Shown piece after piece: positions 12,924-14,295 of a DNA stretch of 14,295 nucleotides. The notes below the pieces were generated by a model. It did no database searches. It saw only the letters and a program-made list of their open reading frames with translations, and was not told where the DNA came from. The translations under genes were made by a program, and so were the position numbers. Each line of letters begins with the position of its first letter. The first letter of the stretch is position 1. The DNA is from an uncultured Lachnospiraceae bacterium (GTDB lineage: Bacteria > Bacillota > Clostridia > Lachnospirales > Lachnospiraceae), in contig CAJUFL010000075.1 of NCBI GenBank assembly GCA_910585605.1, positions 1 through 14,295 of the forward strand, written 5' to 3'.

Positions 12924-14234
12924 ATGTGGGCATATGAAAGTGTTTTTTATCAGATTTATCCGTTAGGTTTTTGCGGAGCACCATTTGAAAATGATGGGAA
13001 TCAGGAATCACGGATTTTGAAGGTGATTGATTGGATTCCGCATATTGAAAAACTGGGTGCAAATGCGATATATTTTTCACCGGTATTTGAATCAGATACA
13101 CATGGATATAATACAAGGGATTATACCAAAATTGACTGCCGGCTTGGAACAAATGAGGACTTTAAGCAGGTGTGTGATAAGCTGCATAATGCAGGAATCA
13201 AAGTAGTGCTGGATGGTGTATTTAATCATGTGGGAAGAGGATTCTGGGCATTTCAGGATGTATTGCAAAATAGGGAAGGTTCCAGATATCGTGATTGGTT
13301 TCATGTTGATTTTGGAGGCAATTCTAATTACAATGACGGACTCTGGTATGAGGGCTGGGAAGGAAATTATGATCTGGTAAAACTAAACCTGAGAAATGAG
13401 GAAGTGATTCAGCATATATTTGCAGCAGTGAAGGGCTGGATAGAGGAGTTTGATATTGATGGTCTGCGGTTAGATGTAGCGTACTGTCTGGATAAAGATT
13501 TCTTAAAAAGACTACGTCAGTTTACGGATTCCCAGAAAGAGGAGTTTTTTATTGTTGGAGAAACCCTTCATGGCGACTATAATCAATGGGCAAATGATGA
13601 GATGTGCCATTCTGTTACCAACTATGAATGTTACAAAGGTCTGTTTTCCAGCTTTAACAGCATGAATATGTTTGAAATCTGCCATTCACTGGCAAGACAG
13701 TTTGGTCCGGAAGACTGGACACTCTATAAGGGTAAACATCTGCTCTGTTTTGTAGATAATCATGATGTTACCCGTATTGCAAGCAATCTGAGCAATGAAA
13801 AGCATTTACCGCTCATTTATGCTATGACATTTGGAATGCCGGGAATCCCCTGTGTTTACTATGGAAGTGAATGGGGGGCAAAGGCACATAAGAGTGAAGG
13901 AGACCCAGCTCTTCGTGCCAGCTTTGAAAAGCCGGAATTTAATGAAGTCTCAGAGTTTATCAGCAAGCTTGCCGCTGCAAAGAAAAACAGCAAGGCACTA
14001 AATTATGGTAATTACCGCTCTATTGTATTAACTAATCATCAGTGTATTTTTGAACGTGCATGTGATGGGGAACGTGTTTTAGTGGCAGTCAATGCATCAG
14101 ACCAGCCATATACCGCCCATTTTGATGCAGGCTGTGGTATGGCAGAAGATTTAATTACCGGTGAATCCCATGATTTTGGAGGGGGAAGCGAACTGCCCCC
14201 ATACTCAGCATACTTCTGGAAAATGGAACGTTAA
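12924..14234 (+). CDS. Cytoplasmic GH13 alpha-amylase-family glycoside hydrolase
   Basis: A 436-residue protein with an AAGGAGG ribosome site seven bases before the ATG. It starts directly with the (beta/alpha)8 barrel (YESVFYQIYPLGF) and has no signal peptide or N-terminal carbohydrate module. The GH13 signatures are complete: region I DGVFNHVG (Asp97-His102), region II GLRLDVAY with nucleophile Asp184, region III FIVGETLH with acid/base Glu213, and region IV FVDNHD with Asp281. A short all-beta C-terminal domain ends the protein. By family this cleaves alpha-glucosidic bonds. The cytoplasmic location and compact size suggest breakdown of imported maltodextrins (neopullulanase or maltogenic type), but the exact bond cannot be told. 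Confidence 0.9.
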   Translation: MWAYESVFYQIYPLGFCGAPFENDGNQESRILKVIDWIPHIEKLGANAIYFSPVFESDTHGYNTRDYTKIDCRLGTNEDFKQVCDKLHNAGIKVVLDGVFNHVGRGFWAFQDVLQNREGSRYRDWFHVDFGGNSNYNDGLWYEGWEGNYDLVKLNLRNEEVIQHIFAAVKGWIEEFDIDGLRLDVAYCLDKDFLKRLRQFTDSQKEEFFIVGETLHGDYNQWANDEMCHSVTNYECYKGLFSSFNSMNMFEICHSLARQFGPEDWTLYKGKHLLCFVDNHDVTRIASNLSNEKHLPLIYAMTFGMPGIPCVYYGSEWGAKAHKSEGDPALRASFEKPEFNEVSEFISKLAAAKKNSKALNYGNYRSIVLTNHQCIFERACDGERVLVAVNASDQPYTAHFDAGCGMAEDLITGESHDFGGGSELPPYSAYFWKMER

Positions 14235-14295
14235 AATATAAAATTCTTGTTTAGCTTACTGGGGACGCTTCCATGGCGAGTGAGGACGGACGCAG
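14235..14295. other. Downstream flank of the GH13 gene
   Basis: No gene or terminator is visible in these 61 bases. The end becomes GC-rich and contains GACGGACGCA, a 10-mer also present in the candidate structured RNA near 8460. Confidence 0.4.

Noticed and set aside
1..14295. CRISPR array, tRNA or rRNA gene, or intact insertion sequence
   Set aside because: No regularly spaced repeats, no cloverleaf with T-loop sequence, no rRNA-like core and no transposase frame were seen. The only recombinase is the large serine type.

Overview
The window looks like a low-GC Firmicute of the Lachnospiraceae type (Clostridium cluster XIVa). Signs are strong AGGAGG ribosome sites, AT-rich spacers with A-tract and T-tract hairpins, surface proteins with thioester, Cna-B, CAP and BspA-type repeats, and integrative-conjugative-element (ICE) genes of the kind common in gut clostridia. 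No species can be named from sequence alone.

Positions 1-4789 hold two surface-protein genes. The first is the 3' part of a CAP-domain protein with BspA-like leucine-rich repeats. The second is a 1131-residue secreted adhesin with a Cys-Gln thioester domain, about five Cna-B/SpaA-like domains and a VKTGD sorting signal. Positions 4663-5935 hold two diverged direct repeats. Each carries a small XRE repressor gene on the minus strand and a 17-bp inverted repeat exactly 94 bp upstream of its start codon. A type I toxin-antitoxin-like module (TA1) lies between them.

Positions 5934-6937 are a graveyard of conjugation genes: ssb, a VirB4/TraE-type ATPase, an M23 peptidase and an SleB-like hydrolase, each cut down to a fragment. 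A second, very clear type I module (TA2: holin-like toxin, convergent antisense RNA, shared bidirectional terminator) follows at 6943-7290. Next come a 3'-truncated winged-helix gene fused tail-to-tail to a third XRE gene, a palindrome-rich control region, a GC-rich stretch that looks like a structured RNA, a 40-residue peptide and a large serine recombinase (8883-10484).

The recombinase stop codon lies directly against the zinc-binding motif of a decapitated N-acetylmuramoyl-L-alanine amidase gene with a SPOR domain. The right end of the element therefore appears to lie inside that chromosomal gene. From 10485 on the sequence reads as ordinary chromosome: the amidase remnant, a membrane-anchored polysaccharide deacetylase and a cytoplasmic GH13 enzyme.

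My overall reading is the integrase-proximal end of a decayed ICE. Its transfer genes have collapsed, while the recombinase, repressors and both toxin-antitoxin-like modules keep intact reading frames and good promoters. The left end of the element is not in the window.
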